A program made the translations under genes and the position numbers. Below, piece after piece: positions 43,499 through 52,599 of a stretch of 64,000 nucleotides of DNA. How positions within the stretch are numbered: the first letter of the stretch is position 1; each line of letters starts with the position of its first letter. The notes below the pieces were generated by a model that had not been told where the DNA came from, did not search any database, and saw only the letters and a list, made by a program, of their open reading frames with translations. This DNA comes from Flavobacterium sp. (GTDB taxonomy: Bacteria; Bacteroidota; Bacteroidia; Flavobacteriales; Flavobacteriaceae): positions 1 through 64,000 of the forward strand of contig NZ_SEBR01000010.1 of the NCBI RefSeq assembly GCF_004295795.1, written 5' to 3'.

Positions 43499-44512
43499 AT
43501 GAAAATACTTGTAACAGGCGGCCTCGGATTCATCGGTTCGCACACCGTCGTTGAATTGCAGAACGAAGGATTCGACGTCGTGATCATCGACAATCTCTCG
43601 AATTCGTCCGAAAAAGTGCTCGACGGAATCGTGGCGATTACAGGCAAAAAGCCGATTTTCGAGAAACTTGACCTGCGTGAGAAAGCATCCGTCCAGGATT
43701 TCTTCTTGCGTCATTCCGATGTTTCTGGAGTGATTCACTTCGCGGCTTCGAAAGCGGTTGGTGAAAGTGTCGAAAATCCGCTTTTGTATTACGAAAACAA
43801 CATCAACGCTCTGGTTTATCTGTTACAGGAACTTTCGAAAAAACAGCAAGCTCACTTTATTTTCAGCTCGTCTTGTACGGTTTACGGTCAAGCCGAAACA
43901 ATGCCGATTACAGAGAGCGCCTCAATCCAGCCAGCCATGTCGCCATACGGAAACACGAAGCAAATTGGAGAGGAGATCATTCAGGACACGGCCAAAGTTA
44001 CGAACATCAACGCGATTTTGCTGCGTTATTTTAATCCGATAGGATCGCATCCGTCAGCTGAAATTGGGGAATTGCCGCTTGGTGTTCCGCAGAATTTGGT
44101 GCCTTTTATCACTCAGACGGGAATTGGCATGCGCGAGAAATTGTCGGTTTTTGGGGACGATTATCCAACGAGTGACGGAACTTGCGTTCGCGATTACATC
44201 CACGTTGTCGATTTGGCCAAGGCGCACGTTGTTGCCCTTCAACGTCTCATCAAAAACAGAAATCAGGACAAAGTCGAAACTTTCAACGTAGGAACCGGAA
44301 CTGGAAGCACGGTTTTGGAAGTCATTAACACGTTCGAGAAAGTCAGCGGGAAATCGTTGCCTTACCAAATCGTCGGAAGACGCGAAGGCGACGTGATCGA
44401 AGCCTATGCAAATACCGATAAAGCAAACAACGTTCTCGGTTGGAAGGCGGAATCTACTTTGGCAGATGGACTTGCCAGTGCTTGGAAATGGGAGCAGAAG
44501 ATTCGTTCCTAA
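43499..44512 (+). CDS. galE: UDP-glucose 4-epimerase
   Basis: A 337-aa extended SDR enzyme interconverting UDP-glucose and UDP-galactose. The NAD motif is ILVTGGLGFIGSHTVVELQ; the catalytic residues are in SSSCTVYG (Ser/Thr) and SPYGNTKQIGE (YxxxK); GTGTGSTVLEVI is the usual C-terminal block. Supplies sugar nucleotides for surface polysaccharide together with the upstream aminotransferase. Confidence 0.93.
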   Translation: MKILVTGGLGFIGSHTVVELQNEGFDVVIIDNLSNSSEKVLDGIVAITGKKPIFEKLDLREKASVQDFFLRHSDVSGVIHFAASKAVGESVENPLLYYENNINALVYLLQELSKKQQAHFIFSSSCTVYGQAETMPITESASIQPAMSPYGNTKQIGEEIIQDTAKVTNINAILLRYFNPIGSHPSAEIGELPLGVPQNLVPFITQTGIGMREKLSVFGDDYPTSDGTCVRDYIHVVDLAKAHVVALQRLIKNRNQDKVETFNVGTGTGSTVLEVINTFEKVSGKSLPYQIVGRREGDVIEAYANTDKANNVLGWKAESTLADGLASAWKWEQKIRS

Positions 44513-44543
44513 TTAATAATTAAAAATGAATAATTAATAATTA
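44511..44543. repeat. AT-rich TAATTAATAATTA repeat block, second site
   Basis: Two copies of AATTAATAATTA separated by AAAATGAAT lie directly after galE. Compare 40405-40441. Confidence 0.55.
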
Positions 44544-44557
44544 CCCGATACATAAAA

Positions 44558-44590
44558 AAAATCCCGATTGTTAGTCAATCGGGATTTTTT
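44558..44590. terminator. Bidirectional terminator between galE and the fabD operon
   Basis: A 13-bp stem (AAAATCCCGATTG / CAATCGGGATTTT) with a 5-nt loop and T runs on both strands. Confidence 0.88.
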
Positions 44591-45039
44591 TATTTCTTCA
44601 ATTCGTGGAAACCGAGGTCGCCGTGCAGTCCGTAGCGTTTTATTTCCTTGATTTTTCCCGATGAAAATCGCAGTGAAATCATCGTTGAGAGTTTTTCAGG
44701 AGCAACTTTCCAAACGAGTTTGCTGTCGATCATATCCTTGATCTTGAGTTCTTCGGTTGGAATTGTTGTTTTATTGTCCAGGCTTATCAGACAGGATTTT
44801 CCGTCTTTTCCGACGATAATCTGGAGCATCAGAATCCCTTCGATTTTTGCCATTTTTTCCGATCCGATGGCTTCCGAAACAACTTTTATCAATTCCGATT
44901 GCTCGATTTTTGCCGATTCCACTTTTGACTCTATGGTGAAATGGTCGGTGTTACAACCCGCAAATTTTGTCGGATAAATATTTTGCGCCTTGGCAAATCC
45001 GACACAAAACAGAAGTATCGCGGCTACAAGTGATTTCAT
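44590..45039 (-). CDS. Hypothetical secreted protein, possibly TonB-C-terminal-like
   Basis: ATG 45039 opens a signal peptide (MKSLVAAILLFCVGFAKAQ); the protein is 149 aa. The core (KIEGILMLQIIVGKDGKSCLISLDNKTTI ... LVWKVAPEKLSTMISLRFSSGKI) resembles the TonB C-terminal fold found in many small Bacteroidota periplasmic proteins, but the similarity is weak. It begins one base after the fabD stop, so it shares that transcript. Function unknown. Confidence 0.6.
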   Translation of the reverse strand: MKSLVAAILLFCVGFAKAQNIYPTKFAGCNTDHFTIESKVESAKIEQSELIKVVSEAIGSEKMAKIEGILMLQIIVGKDGKSCLISLDNKTTIPTEELKIKDMIDSKLVWKVAPEKLSTMISLRFSSGKIKEIKRYGLHGDLGFHELKK

Positions 45040-45040
45040 C

Positions 45041-45916
45041 TTAAGCGCCGGCAACTTCCGCCTCTTTATCGATCTTTTTAATCAAGCCTTGCAACACATT
45101 TCCCGGCCCGACTTCGGTGAACAAAGTCGCTCCGTCGGCGATCATTTGGCGAACCGATTGCGTCCATTTTACAGGCGCGGTCAATTGGATTATGAGGTTT
45201 TTCTTGATTTCAGATGCGTCCGAAACCGCGCTCGCCGTCACGTTTTGGTAGACCGGACAAGTTGGTGCGTTGAAAGTCGTGGCCTCGATCGCTGCGGCAA
45301 GTTCTTCGCGCGCCGGTTCCATCATTGGCGAGTGGAAAGCGCCGCCCACAGGCAAGATCAAAGCGCGTTTTGCACCTGCGGCTTTCATGGCTTCGCAAGC
45401 TCTTTCGACTGCCGAATATTCTCCTGAAATCACGAGTTGTCCCGGGCAGTTGTAATTTGCGGGAACGACGATTCCATCAATTGTGGCGCAAACTTCCTCG
45501 ACTTTTTCGTCTTCCAGTCCAAGAACCGCGGCCATTGTGGAAGGCGTGATCTCGCAGGCTTTTTGCATGGCCAGTGCGCGCTGCGAGACGAGTTTGAGTC
45601 CGTCCTCAAATGACAAAGTGCCGTTTGCGACCAATGCCGAGAATTCTCCCAAAGAATGTCCGGCGACCATTTCGGGTTTGAACGATTCGTTCATCGTCTT
45701 GGCCAAAATCACCGAGTGCAGAAAAACCGCTGGCTGCGTGACTTTGGTTTCTTTCAATTCCTCGGCCGTGCCTTCGAACATGATATCGGTGATGCGGAAT
45801 CCCAGGATTTCGTTGGCACGCTCGAAAAGCTCTCTCGCCAAGTCAGACTGTTCGTACAATTCCTTGCCCATTCCCGTAAATTGGGCGCCTTGGCCCGGAA
45901 AAACGTATGCTTTCAT
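45041..45916 (-). CDS. fabD: Malonyl-CoA:ACP transacylase
   Basis: A 291-aa enzyme that loads malonyl groups onto ACP for fatty acid synthesis. FPGQGAQFTGMGKELYE at the start, the catalytic Ser in AGHSLGEFSALVA, and the His in PVGGAFHSPMMEPA are all present. Normal length. Followed by the small secreted protein gene with one base between. Confidence 0.96.
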   Translation of the reverse strand: MKAYVFPGQGAQFTGMGKELYEQSDLARELFERANEILGFRITDIMFEGTAEELKETKVTQPAVFLHSVILAKTMNESFKPEMVAGHSLGEFSALVANGTLSFEDGLKLVSQRALAMQKACEITPSTMAAVLGLEDEKVEEVCATIDGIVVPANYNCPGQLVISGEYSAVERACEAMKAAGAKRALILPVGGAFHSPMMEPAREELAAAIEATTFNAPTCPVYQNVTASAVSDASEIKKNLIIQLTAPVKWTQSVRQMIADGATLFTEVGPGNVLQGLIKKIDKEAEVAGA

Positions 45917-45974
45917 AAGTTGGTTTTCGATGTTTCAGACAGCAAAAATACTACTTTTTCAGTACCGAATCGGC

Positions 45975-46001
45975 ATAAAAAAGCCCGGACGAATCCAGGC
46001 T
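45975..46001 (-). terminator. Terminator after the bestrophin gene
   Basis: Stem AGCCCGGA / TCCAGGCT (one mismatch) is followed on the minus strand by a T-rich run. Confidence 0.7.
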
Positions 46002-46035
46002 TTTCCCACATTTATAAAAAAACAAATCAAAGTGA

Positions 46036-46986
46036 TCACAGTACGAAATAGGGTTGCTTGACCTTTTCGACAGGCTTGGGTTGCGAAGCTTTGGCGCTGA
46101 ACTCGTGCTCATATTCTTCGCGGAATTCGTTCACCATTTCAAGCAGATCTTTATGGATATTCTGCGAGATTACGGTCATCGGCGTATCGGTCGGACGGTT
46201 TTCGAACGGATCCTGCAAATGGATCGCCATTTTCTCGATCAGGAAAAAAGCGGCTCCGATAGTCGTCGTCAAAGGAATTACGAGCCATCCCAAATCATCG
46301 ATCATTCCGAAAGGCAACAAAATGATGAGCAGACACAGCGTGAATCGGATGTACATGCTGTAAGTCGTCGGGAAAATCGTGTTCTTGATTCGCTCGCATT
46401 TTCCCATTCCGTCGCACAAACGCGTCAAGGTGTTATCGATCTCGACTTGCTGGAAAGTGTTGATCCGTCCGTTGCCGAGCGCTTTCATGGTTTCTTTGGC
46501 GTGCAAAAGCAAGATTGCATTCGGTACGTGCTTATGGCGTTTTATGAACTGGAATTCGTCCTCGTCCAAAAATTGTTTAGCGGCTTTGACCGAGTCTTTT
46601 CCGCGAAGACGATTGGTAAGCGAAAAACACCACGCGGCCTGCCTCTTGGCGAATTTTTCCTTGAAATTATTGGCTTCATCCGAGAAATCGGGATCTTTGT
46701 AAAACGCGACGACCTGGCGCAAAAGCGATCTCGAGTCGTTCACGATTCCGCCCCAAACGATTCTGGCTTCCCACCAACGGTCGTAAGCCTGATTCGATTT
46801 GAACGCCAAAAGCAGCGAGATGATCGTACCCACTATTCCCGGAATCGCGATTGGAATTGTCAGTGGAACCGCCGCATAAAAATAGTGCACGAGCCAGAAT
46901 GAGGTCGAATATATGAGTACAAGTGCGAGTTCGATCTTGATTTTTCCAAGGACGTACTCCATCGGGATTTTTCTTTTTAACAGCAT
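46036..46986 (-). CDS. Bestrophin family ion channel
   Basis: A 316-aa membrane protein with about four transmembrane helices (LALVLIYSTSFWLVHYFYA, IAIPGIVGTIISLLLAF, FTLCLLIILLPFGMI, WLVIPLTTTIGAAFFLIEKMA). The family pattern is clear: LLAFKSNQAYDRWWEARIVWGGIVNDSR and the late ATTIGAAFFLIE / QDPFENRPTDTPM segment. Bacterial bestrophins form pentameric channels, sodium-selective in the Klebsiella protein; selectivity here is unknown. Downstream of a universal stress protein gene by 19 bp. Confidence 0.9.
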   Translation of the reverse strand: MLLKRKIPMEYVLGKIKIELALVLIYSTSFWLVHYFYAAVPLTIPIAIPGIVGTIISLLLAFKSNQAYDRWWEARIVWGGIVNDSRSLLRQVVAFYKDPDFSDEANNFKEKFAKRQAAWCFSLTNRLRGKDSVKAAKQFLDEDEFQFIKRHKHVPNAILLLHAKETMKALGNGRINTFQQVEIDNTLTRLCDGMGKCERIKNTIFPTTYSMYIRFTLCLLIILLPFGMIDDLGWLVIPLTTTIGAAFFLIEKMAIHLQDPFENRPTDTPMTVISQNIHKDLLEMVNEFREEYEHEFSAKASQPKPVEKVKQPYFVL

Positions 46987-47005
46987 AGACTTGGTTTTTA
47001 AGCGT

Positions 47006-47722
47006 TTAACTGATTTCTTCGAAGACCGAAAGCACGGGCATTTTGAGGCTTTCGTGCCAAAACGGTGTTTTTTTGCCGAGTTTCACTTTTTCAGGTTTTC
47101 TCGTGGCGACCACCAGATCGATGTCGTTTCTTGTTATGGTTTCCGACAGCAATTGTTGCAGCGATTCTTCCTCGCTTCGGCTGATTCTGGCCTGGCTCAC
47201 TATGCGGAACGGGAATTTTCCGTCGAGTTGCTGTTGCACGTCAGAAGCCTGGAGTTTGCTTTCGTCATATTCCAGGAAAAGCGCTTTTTGCATTTCAGAA
47301 GTCGGGCCATCGCACAAATTCAGGATCGGGCAGTGGCTGTTGGCCAAAAGTCCGAGGCAATAGCGATTGATTTTTTTGGACGATTCGCGAAAGCTCTTCG
47401 GAACGATGACAAGTCCAATTTCCAAAGCGGCGATCATATTGCGCAACAAAGGAGCCGAAATGCTCGACTGTTTCTGGATGTGCAAGGTTGCGTTTCCTTC
47501 GGCATAAGCGCGATTCTGGCAATCCTCGAGAACTTGCTGTTGCGAGATCGTGTAGGCAGCTCTGGAATTGCGAAGGAAAGCCGATGCCGAATAGTGACTG
47601 TCAGATTCATTGAGCAGCAACAAAACGAGATTGAAGTTTTGGCCGTTCGCATACGAAATGGCGCTTTCGATTGCGGCCAAAGTATCTTTTTCCAAAACCG
47701 TAGGTAGCAAAATATTCTTCAT
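47006..47722 (-). CDS. Universal stress protein (UspA-like), divergent
   Basis: A 238-aa cytosolic protein starting MKNILLPTVLEKDTLAAIESAISYANGQNFNLVLLLLN, the usual Usp beta-alpha opening. Two Usp-like halves are suggested (first through VIVPKSFRESSKKI..SHCPILNL, second from KALFLEYDES to MPVLSVFEE). The nucleotide-binding G-rich loop is not evident. It lies between the histidine kinase and the bestrophin channel and may be co-expressed with them. Confidence 0.75.
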   Translation of the reverse strand: MKNILLPTVLEKDTLAAIESAISYANGQNFNLVLLLLNESDSHYSASAFLRNSRAAYTISQQQVLEDCQNRAYAEGNATLHIQKQSSISAPLLRNMIAALEIGLVIVPKSFRESSKKINRYCLGLLANSHCPILNLCDGPTSEMQKALFLEYDESKLQASDVQQQLDGKFPFRIVSQARISRSEEESLQQLLSETITRNDIDLVVATRKPEKVKLGKKTPFWHESLKMPVLSVFEEIS

Positions 47723-47815
47723 GGTCGTCGTTTTTAGTTATACAAAACAACACCCTGAACATTAGTTCTTCCTTAGATTGAACTTAGAAGTTCCTTAGAT
47801 TTTCAATTAGAAATT

Positions 47816-49180
47816 TTAATGTGGACGTTTGAAAGTGATCGTCGCCATCGTACCTTTGTCGGTTTCCGATTGGATGTCGAGATCGCCATCGTGCATGCGG
47901 ATGATCTTGAAGGCAAGCGGCAATCCGAGTCCGTAGCCGTTGTATCGCGACGCTTTTTTTCCGCGGAAGAAAGGTTCGTACAAAAACGGAAGATCTTCTT
48001 TCGGGATTCCGATGCCAATGTCAGTAATCCTGACCGTAATCTGGCTTTTATCGGCTAACAATTCCACGAAAACGACGCTGTTGTCCGAATATTTGACCGC
48101 ATTCGAAATGATGTTCGAGAGCGCCAATTCCAAAAGCGGACGGTTGCAGGGCAATAACAAAAATTCCTCGTTATCAGGCAATTCGGTCATTCTCAAACTG
48201 ATGTTGTTTTCGGGAATTATCTTGTCGAGGTCGGCTTTCACATCTTCGAGCAATTCATCGAAACGCGCCACGTCCTGAACTTGTTTGTTCCCGTCGTAAC
48301 CCGTTCGCGTGAGCTTGAGCAAACCTTCGGTGAGATTTCCGAGTTTCGTCGCCTGGGCATTTATGTTCGTCAAAGCTTCTTCGTATTCGTCCGAGGTGCG
48401 CTTGCTTTGCAGAATGATCTCGGTTTCGGCCATGATCGTCGTGATTGGCGTCTTGAGCTCGTGAGAGGCGTTGTTGATGAAGTTCGCCTGAATCTCGAAC
48501 GAGGTTTCGAGTCGGTTGAGCATGTCGTTGAAGGTTCGCGAAAGTTCGGCGATTTCGTCGGCACCGATTGGTTGGTCAAGCCGATTGTGCAAATTCGAAG
48601 CGCTTATCCGCTTGACTTCGGAATTGATCTTCGAAATCGGATTGATCACGGTGTTAGCCAAAAATCTCCCAAGGAAATAAGCCAGGACCAGAAACAAAAG
48701 TCCGCCAACGGCCATCATCCGGATAATGTACCAAGTACTTGTGTTGCCGCGTCTGTCGCGAGCAGTGATTACAACGATGTACTTTTTGCCGTTTTCCTCG
48801 AACAATTGGGCATAATGGTAACGGCTGTCGTCCTCGACCCAAGACGATCCGCTCGACAAAACTTCGGTATAAAACTCGGGCGGAAGCTGCAATTCTGTGT
48901 TGTATTCGAACGAATTCGATCCGTTTACTGGCAAAACCCAATCGCCTTCATCGATGAGCTCCTCGAGGCCTTTCGATTTCAGGTTCCGATAGTATTCCGC
49001 TTTGGCCGGATCGTTCTGATAATGTATCGAAGACACGATTTTGGCGCGATCCTGCAAGCGTTTCAGGAAGTAATACTGATTGTTGTTCTTGAAAAGGATG
49101 ACCATGACGGCGCAGAGCAAGAGCGTGCTCAAGCCCGAAAGTGCAACATAGGTTATGGCGACTTTCTTGCGTATCTGCAT
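47816..49180 (-). CDS. Sensor histidine kinase
   Basis: A 454-aa kinase with two membrane helices (VALSGLSTLLLCAVMVILF and MMAVGGLLFLVLAYFLGRFL) around a ~120-residue periplasmic sensor, a HAMP domain (NPISKINSEVKRISASNLHNRL), the HisKA phospho-site (NASHELKTPITTIMAE), and an HATPase_c domain (NIISNAVKYS, DIGIGIPKEDLPFLYEPFFRG, GYGLGLPLAFKI). Its partner regulator gene ends one base upstream. The signal is unknown. Confidence 0.93.
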   Translation of the reverse strand: MQIRKKVAITYVALSGLSTLLLCAVMVILFKNNNQYYFLKRLQDRAKIVSSIHYQNDPAKAEYYRNLKSKGLEELIDEGDWVLPVNGSNSFEYNTELQLPPEFYTEVLSSGSSWVEDDSRYHYAQLFEENGKKYIVVITARDRRGNTSTWYIIRMMAVGGLLFLVLAYFLGRFLANTVINPISKINSEVKRISASNLHNRLDQPIGADEIAELSRTFNDMLNRLETSFEIQANFINNASHELKTPITTIMAETEIILQSKRTSDEYEEALTNINAQATKLGNLTEGLLKLTRTGYDGNKQVQDVARFDELLEDVKADLDKIIPENNISLRMTELPDNEEFLLLPCNRPLLELALSNIISNAVKYSDNSVVFVELLADKSQITVRITDIGIGIPKEDLPFLYEPFFRGKKASRYNGYGLGLPLAFKIIRMHDGDLDIQSETDKGTMATITFKRPH

Positions 49181-49181
49181 G

Positions 49182-49856
49182 TCAGGATTTCAGCGTATAA
49201 CCCAAACCTTTCACAGTGTGGATGAGTGGATTTTTGTAAGGTTTGTCGATTTTTTTCCTCAGATAATTGATGTAGACGTCGACGACATTCGTATTCATCT
49301 CGAAATTGATGTCCCAAACATTGTCGAGAATCTGTTCCCGCGAAAGGATCGCTTCGGAATTTTTGGCCAAATAATGCAAAAGCCGATATTCCTTGGCCGT
49401 AAGCACGATCTCATCGCTGGCACGTCTTACGGTTTTGGCTCTGTTGTCCAAAGTCAGATCGCCTACCGAAATGATTTCCTGAGGTTTGTGTTCCATTGCC
49501 GAACGCCTTACCAAAGCGTGAATTCTGGCTTCGAGTTCGCTGAATTTGAATGGCTTCGACATATAATCGTCAGCTCCCGATTGCAATCCCGTAACGATGT
49601 TTTCAGTGCTTCCCAAAGCCGTCAATAGCAAGATCGGCACGAAATTTCCGGCGGCGCGCAGTCTTCGGCAAATCTCGATTCCGTTTACATCTGGCAACAT
49701 CACGTCGAGAACGACCGCGTCGAAGGTATACTCGTCGAGCATCAAGAGTGCGGTGTTTCCGTCAAGGGCGGCGCTGACGTCGTGTCCTTTTTCAGAAAAT
49801 CCCTTCCGGATGACCGACAACAAATTGGGTTCGTCTTCGACTATAAGTAATTTCAT
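49182..49856 (-). CDS. OmpR/PhoB family response regulator
   Basis: A 224-aa two-domain regulator. The receiver domain has the acidic pair (IVEDEPN), phospho-Asp in DAVVLDVMLPDVNG, and the Lys in DYMSKPFKFSE; the winged-helix DNA-binding domain follows (LTAKEYRLLHYLAKNSEAILSREQILDNVWD ... VDVYINYLRKKID). Forms an operon with the histidine kinase. Confidence 0.95.
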   Translation of the reverse strand: MKLLIVEDEPNLLSVIRKGFSEKGHDVSAALDGNTALLMLDEYTFDAVVLDVMLPDVNGIEICRRLRAAGNFVPILLLTALGSTENIVTGLQSGADDYMSKPFKFSELEARIHALVRRSAMEHKPQEIISVGDLTLDNRAKTVRRASDEIVLTAKEYRLLHYLAKNSEAILSREQILDNVWDINFEMNTNVVDVYINYLRKKIDKPYKNPLIHTVKGLGYTLKS

Positions 49857-49979
49857 TCGCGGTATTTTATCTCGTCAAATCGGCCAAATGACCAACTGCT
49901 TCCAAAAATAACAAGGATTGTGTGAAATAAACGCTAAAACTAGGTGCTTTTGGCTATTATTCAGAATGCACAAAAGAAA

Positions 49980-50014
49980 TCCGCTTCTTCCCGAAGCATT
50001 CGGAAAAAAGCGGA
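49980..50014 (-). terminator. Possible terminator after purT
   Basis: An interrupted hairpin (TCCGCTT ... TTCC / GGAA ... AAGCGGA) lies 29 bp past the purT stop, followed on the minus strand by TTTCTTTT. Confidence 0.5.
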
Positions 50015-50042
50015 AATTTTTATGTGATTCCACTATTTGGAA

Positions 50043-51209
50043 TTAGCCATGCACCTTGACCAAAGCCGCCGCCAATTTGGCTTTCTCGACAATTTGCTCC
50101 ACGGGCGTTTCCAGATCATCGCTTGTCAAGGCCACGCCCATTCTCCTGTATGGACGACTCGTCGGTTTACCGAAAAGGCGGAAGTCGGTTTTTGGCAGCG
50201 ATGCGATTTCCTCGATTCCCGTGAAAGTAGGATGTTCCGAATTTTCGGATGCGAGAATTACCGCGCTCGCTCCGGCTTTCTCGAGTCTGATCTCGAAAAT
50301 AGGAAGGCTAAGAATTGCTCGCAAATGCAATTCGAATTCGTTGAAATTCTGTGTTCCGGCCAATGTGACCATTCCCGTATCGTGCGGACGCGGTGAAAGT
50401 TCCGAGAAGTAAACGCCATCGTCTGCCAGGAAAAACTCCACTCCGAAAATTCCGGCGCCACCAAGGGCTTCGGTTACTTTTTCGGCCATGTCCTGGGCGT
50501 CGTAAAGATCTTTTTCAGAAACTTGTGCCGGTTGCCAACTTTCCTGGTAATCGCCTCTTTCCTGTCTGTGACCTATTGGCGAACAGAACAGTGTCGGCCC
50601 AAAATTTTGGGTAACCGTCAGCAAAGTGATTTCGGAATTGAATTTGACGAAAGCCTCGACAATCACTTCAACAACGTCGCCTCGCGAACCTTCGACCGCA
50701 TATTTCCACGCTTTTTCTATGTCTTCAGACGTTTTGATAGTCGATTGGCCTTTGCCCGATGAAGACATCAAGGGTTTGACGACACAAGGAATTCCGACTT
50801 CTTCGACCGCAGCTTTCAGTTCTTCGGATGAAGTCGCATACCGATGATTTGCCGTTTTGAGTCCGAGTTCTTTGGACGCCAAGTCGCGGATCGCCTTTCG
50901 ATTCATGGTGAAATTGGCCGCTTTCGCCGACGGAACGACTGTAATGCCTTGTTTTTCGTAATCGTAGAAACGCTCGGTGCGGATCGCCTCGATTTCCGGG
51001 ACGATGAAATCTGGGTTGTGTTTGGCGACGATTCGGTCGAGTTCGCTTCCGTCGAGCATGTTGATGACCTCGAAACCGTGCGCAACCTGCATGGCCGGAG
51101 CGTTCTCGTAACTGTCGACCGCGATTACTTTCTGGCCGATTCTTTGGGCCGCGATGACGAATTCCTTACCGAGTTCGCCTGAGCCGAGAAGTAATATTTT
51201 CTTTTGCAT
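50043..51209 (-). CDS. purT: Formate-dependent phosphoribosylglycinamide formyltransferase
   Basis: A 388-aa ATP-grasp enzyme that formylates GAR using formate and ATP, step three of purine synthesis. [30 protein letters not shown] at the N-terminus, [20 protein letters not shown] (ATP-grasp glycine-rich loop), and [37 protein letters not shown] (metal-binding and PurK/PurT signature) identify it. Confidence 0.95.
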   Translation of the reverse strand: MQKKILLLGSGELGKEFVIAAQRIGQKVIAVDSYENAPAMQVAHGFEVINMLDGSELDRIVAKHNPDFIVPEIEAIRTERFYDYEKQGITVVPSAKAANFTMNRKAIRDLASKELGLKTANHRYATSSEELKAAVEEVGIPCVVKPLMSSSGKGQSTIKTSEDIEKAWKYAVEGSRGDVVEVIVEAFVKFNSEITLLTVTQNFGPTLFCSPIGHRQERGDYQESWQPAQVSEKDLYDAQDMAEKVTEALGGAGIFGVEFFLADDGVYFSELSPRPHDTGMVTLAGTQNFNEFELHLRAILSLPIFEIRLEKAGASAVILASENSEHPTFTGIEEIASLPKTDFRLFGKPTSRPYRRMGVALTSDDLETPVEQIVEKAKLAAALVKVHG

Positions 51210-51240
51210 TTTAGACTGATGTTATTTCGAAGACGATTGC

Positions 51241-51337
51241 CCGCGTTAGGGATTCGCGGCTTTGTTTAAGCTCTTTGCCAAACCCTCAAAGTTTGGCAAA
51301 AGCGAGTGCCGCAAGCCCGACCCGAAGGGTAACGCCC
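51241..51337. repeat. Structured dispersed element (nested inverted repeats)
   Basis: Nested complementary blocks: GCGTTA 51243 with TAACGC 51330; GCGGC 51256 with GCCGC 51308; CTTTGCCAAAC 51273 with GTTTGGCAAAAG 51291. The inner part ends in CCCGACCCGAAGGGTAACGCCC. I recall very similar GCGTTAGGGAT ... CCCGACCCGAAGGGTAACGCCC elements scattered through Flavobacterium genomes; this recollection should be checked. Confidence 0.7.
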
Positions 51338-51343
51338 AAATCA

Positions 51344-51371
51344 TTAAAAAAGCCCCAGAAATCCTGAGGCT
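51344..51371 (-). terminator. Terminator after the aminotransferase gene
   Basis: Stem AGCCCCAG / CTGAGGCT (one mismatch) is followed on the minus strand by a T6 tract, just past the stop at 51378. Confidence 0.75.
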
Positions 51372-51377
51372 AATAGG

Positions 51378-52565
51378 TTAGGCCAAAGCCTCTTTGATTC
51401 TCTTGAATGCTTCCTTGAGCACGTCGTCGCTGGTCGCGTAAGAAAAGCGGATGCAGTCCGGATTCCCGAAAGCATCGCCCGTTACGGGGGCGACATTGGC
51501 TTCGGCGAGCAAGTACATGGCCAGATCGTCGGCGTTTTTAATCTCTTTTCCGCGAAGTGTTTTTCCGAAGAAAGACGACACGTCAGGGAAAGCGTAAAAA
51601 GCGCCATCAGGAACGTTGATTTTCAAGCCCGGAATGTCGTTGATCAATCCGACTACAAGATCGCGACGGCTTTTGAATGCCGAGACCATATCGTTCAACA
51701 CCGATGGATCGGCGTCAACGGCAGTGATCGTGGCTCTTTGCGCGATGGAATTTGCACCTGAAGTCACTTGGCCTTGCATTTTGGTGCACGCTTTTGCGAT
51801 AAATTCCGGCGCGCCGATGTAGCCGATTCTCCAACCTGTCATGGCGAAAGCTTTCGCGACTCCGTTGACCGTAATCGTTCTGTCGAACATTCCCGGAATC
51901 GATGCGATAGAGCAAAAGTTTCCGGCAAAATTGATGTGTTCGTAGATTTCGTCAGAAACTACGTAGATATTCGGGTGTTTTTCGAGAACTGCCGAAAGTT
52001 CGGTCAATTCTTCTTTTGTATATACCGATCCGCTTGGGTTGCAAGGCGAGGAATACCAAACCATTTTGGTCTTTGGCGTGATCGCTTTCTCGAGTTGGTC
52101 GGCGGTAATTTTGAAATCGGAATCGACAGACGTCGGAACTTCTACCGGAACGCCACCGGCCATTTTGACGATTTCGAAGTAAGAAACCCAATACGGAGCC
52201 GGTAAAATCACTTCGTCACCTTCGTTCAACATGACTTGCGCAATGTTGTACAAAGACTGTTTCGCTCCAGTCGATACTACGATGTTGGCAGGTTTGTAAT
52301 CGAGGTCGTTGTCGCGTTTGAACTTGCGGCAGATCGCTTCTTTTAAATCCTGGTAACCGTCAACCGGCGAATACGTGCTGTAATTCTCGTCGATCGCTTT
52401 CTTGGCGGCTTCCTTGATGAAATCTGGAGTGTTGAAATCGGGTTCGCCCAAAGAAAGACTGATCACGTCTTTGCCCTGAGCTTTCAATTCGCGAGCCAAA
52501 GCGGCCATAGCCAACGTCTGGGAAGTGGCCATGCTGTTGATTCTGTCAGAAAGTAAATGGTTCAT
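51378..52565 (-). CDS. Class I pyridoxal-phosphate aminotransferase (aspartate aminotransferase type)
   Basis: A 395-aa cytosolic enzyme. The N-terminal SLSLGEPDFNTPDFIKEAAKKAI, the PLP-interacting STGAKQSLYNIAQ, YSSPCNPSGSVY (Asn), and the Lys-containing NGVAKAFAMTGWRIGYIGAP are all typical. Likely an aspartate or aromatic transaminase; substrate is not certain. Confidence 0.92.
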   Translation of the reverse strand: MNHLLSDRINSMATSQTLAMAALARELKAQGKDVISLSLGEPDFNTPDFIKEAAKKAIDENYSTYSPVDGYQDLKEAICRKFKRDNDLDYKPANIVVSTGAKQSLYNIAQVMLNEGDEVILPAPYWVSYFEIVKMAGGVPVEVPTSVDSDFKITADQLEKAITPKTKMVWYSSPCNPSGSVYTKEELTELSAVLEKHPNIYVVSDEIYEHINFAGNFCSIASIPGMFDRTITVNGVAKAFAMTGWRIGYIGAPEFIAKACTKMQGQVTSGANSIAQRATITAVDADPSVLNDMVSAFKSRRDLVVGLINDIPGLKINVPDGAFYAFPDVSSFFGKTLRGKEIKNADDLAMYLLAEANVAPVTGDAFGNPDCIRFSYATSDDVLKEAFKRIKEALA

Positions 52566-52599
52566 CTTGTGTTGTTATGCTTGTTAGAGGTTGTAAGGT

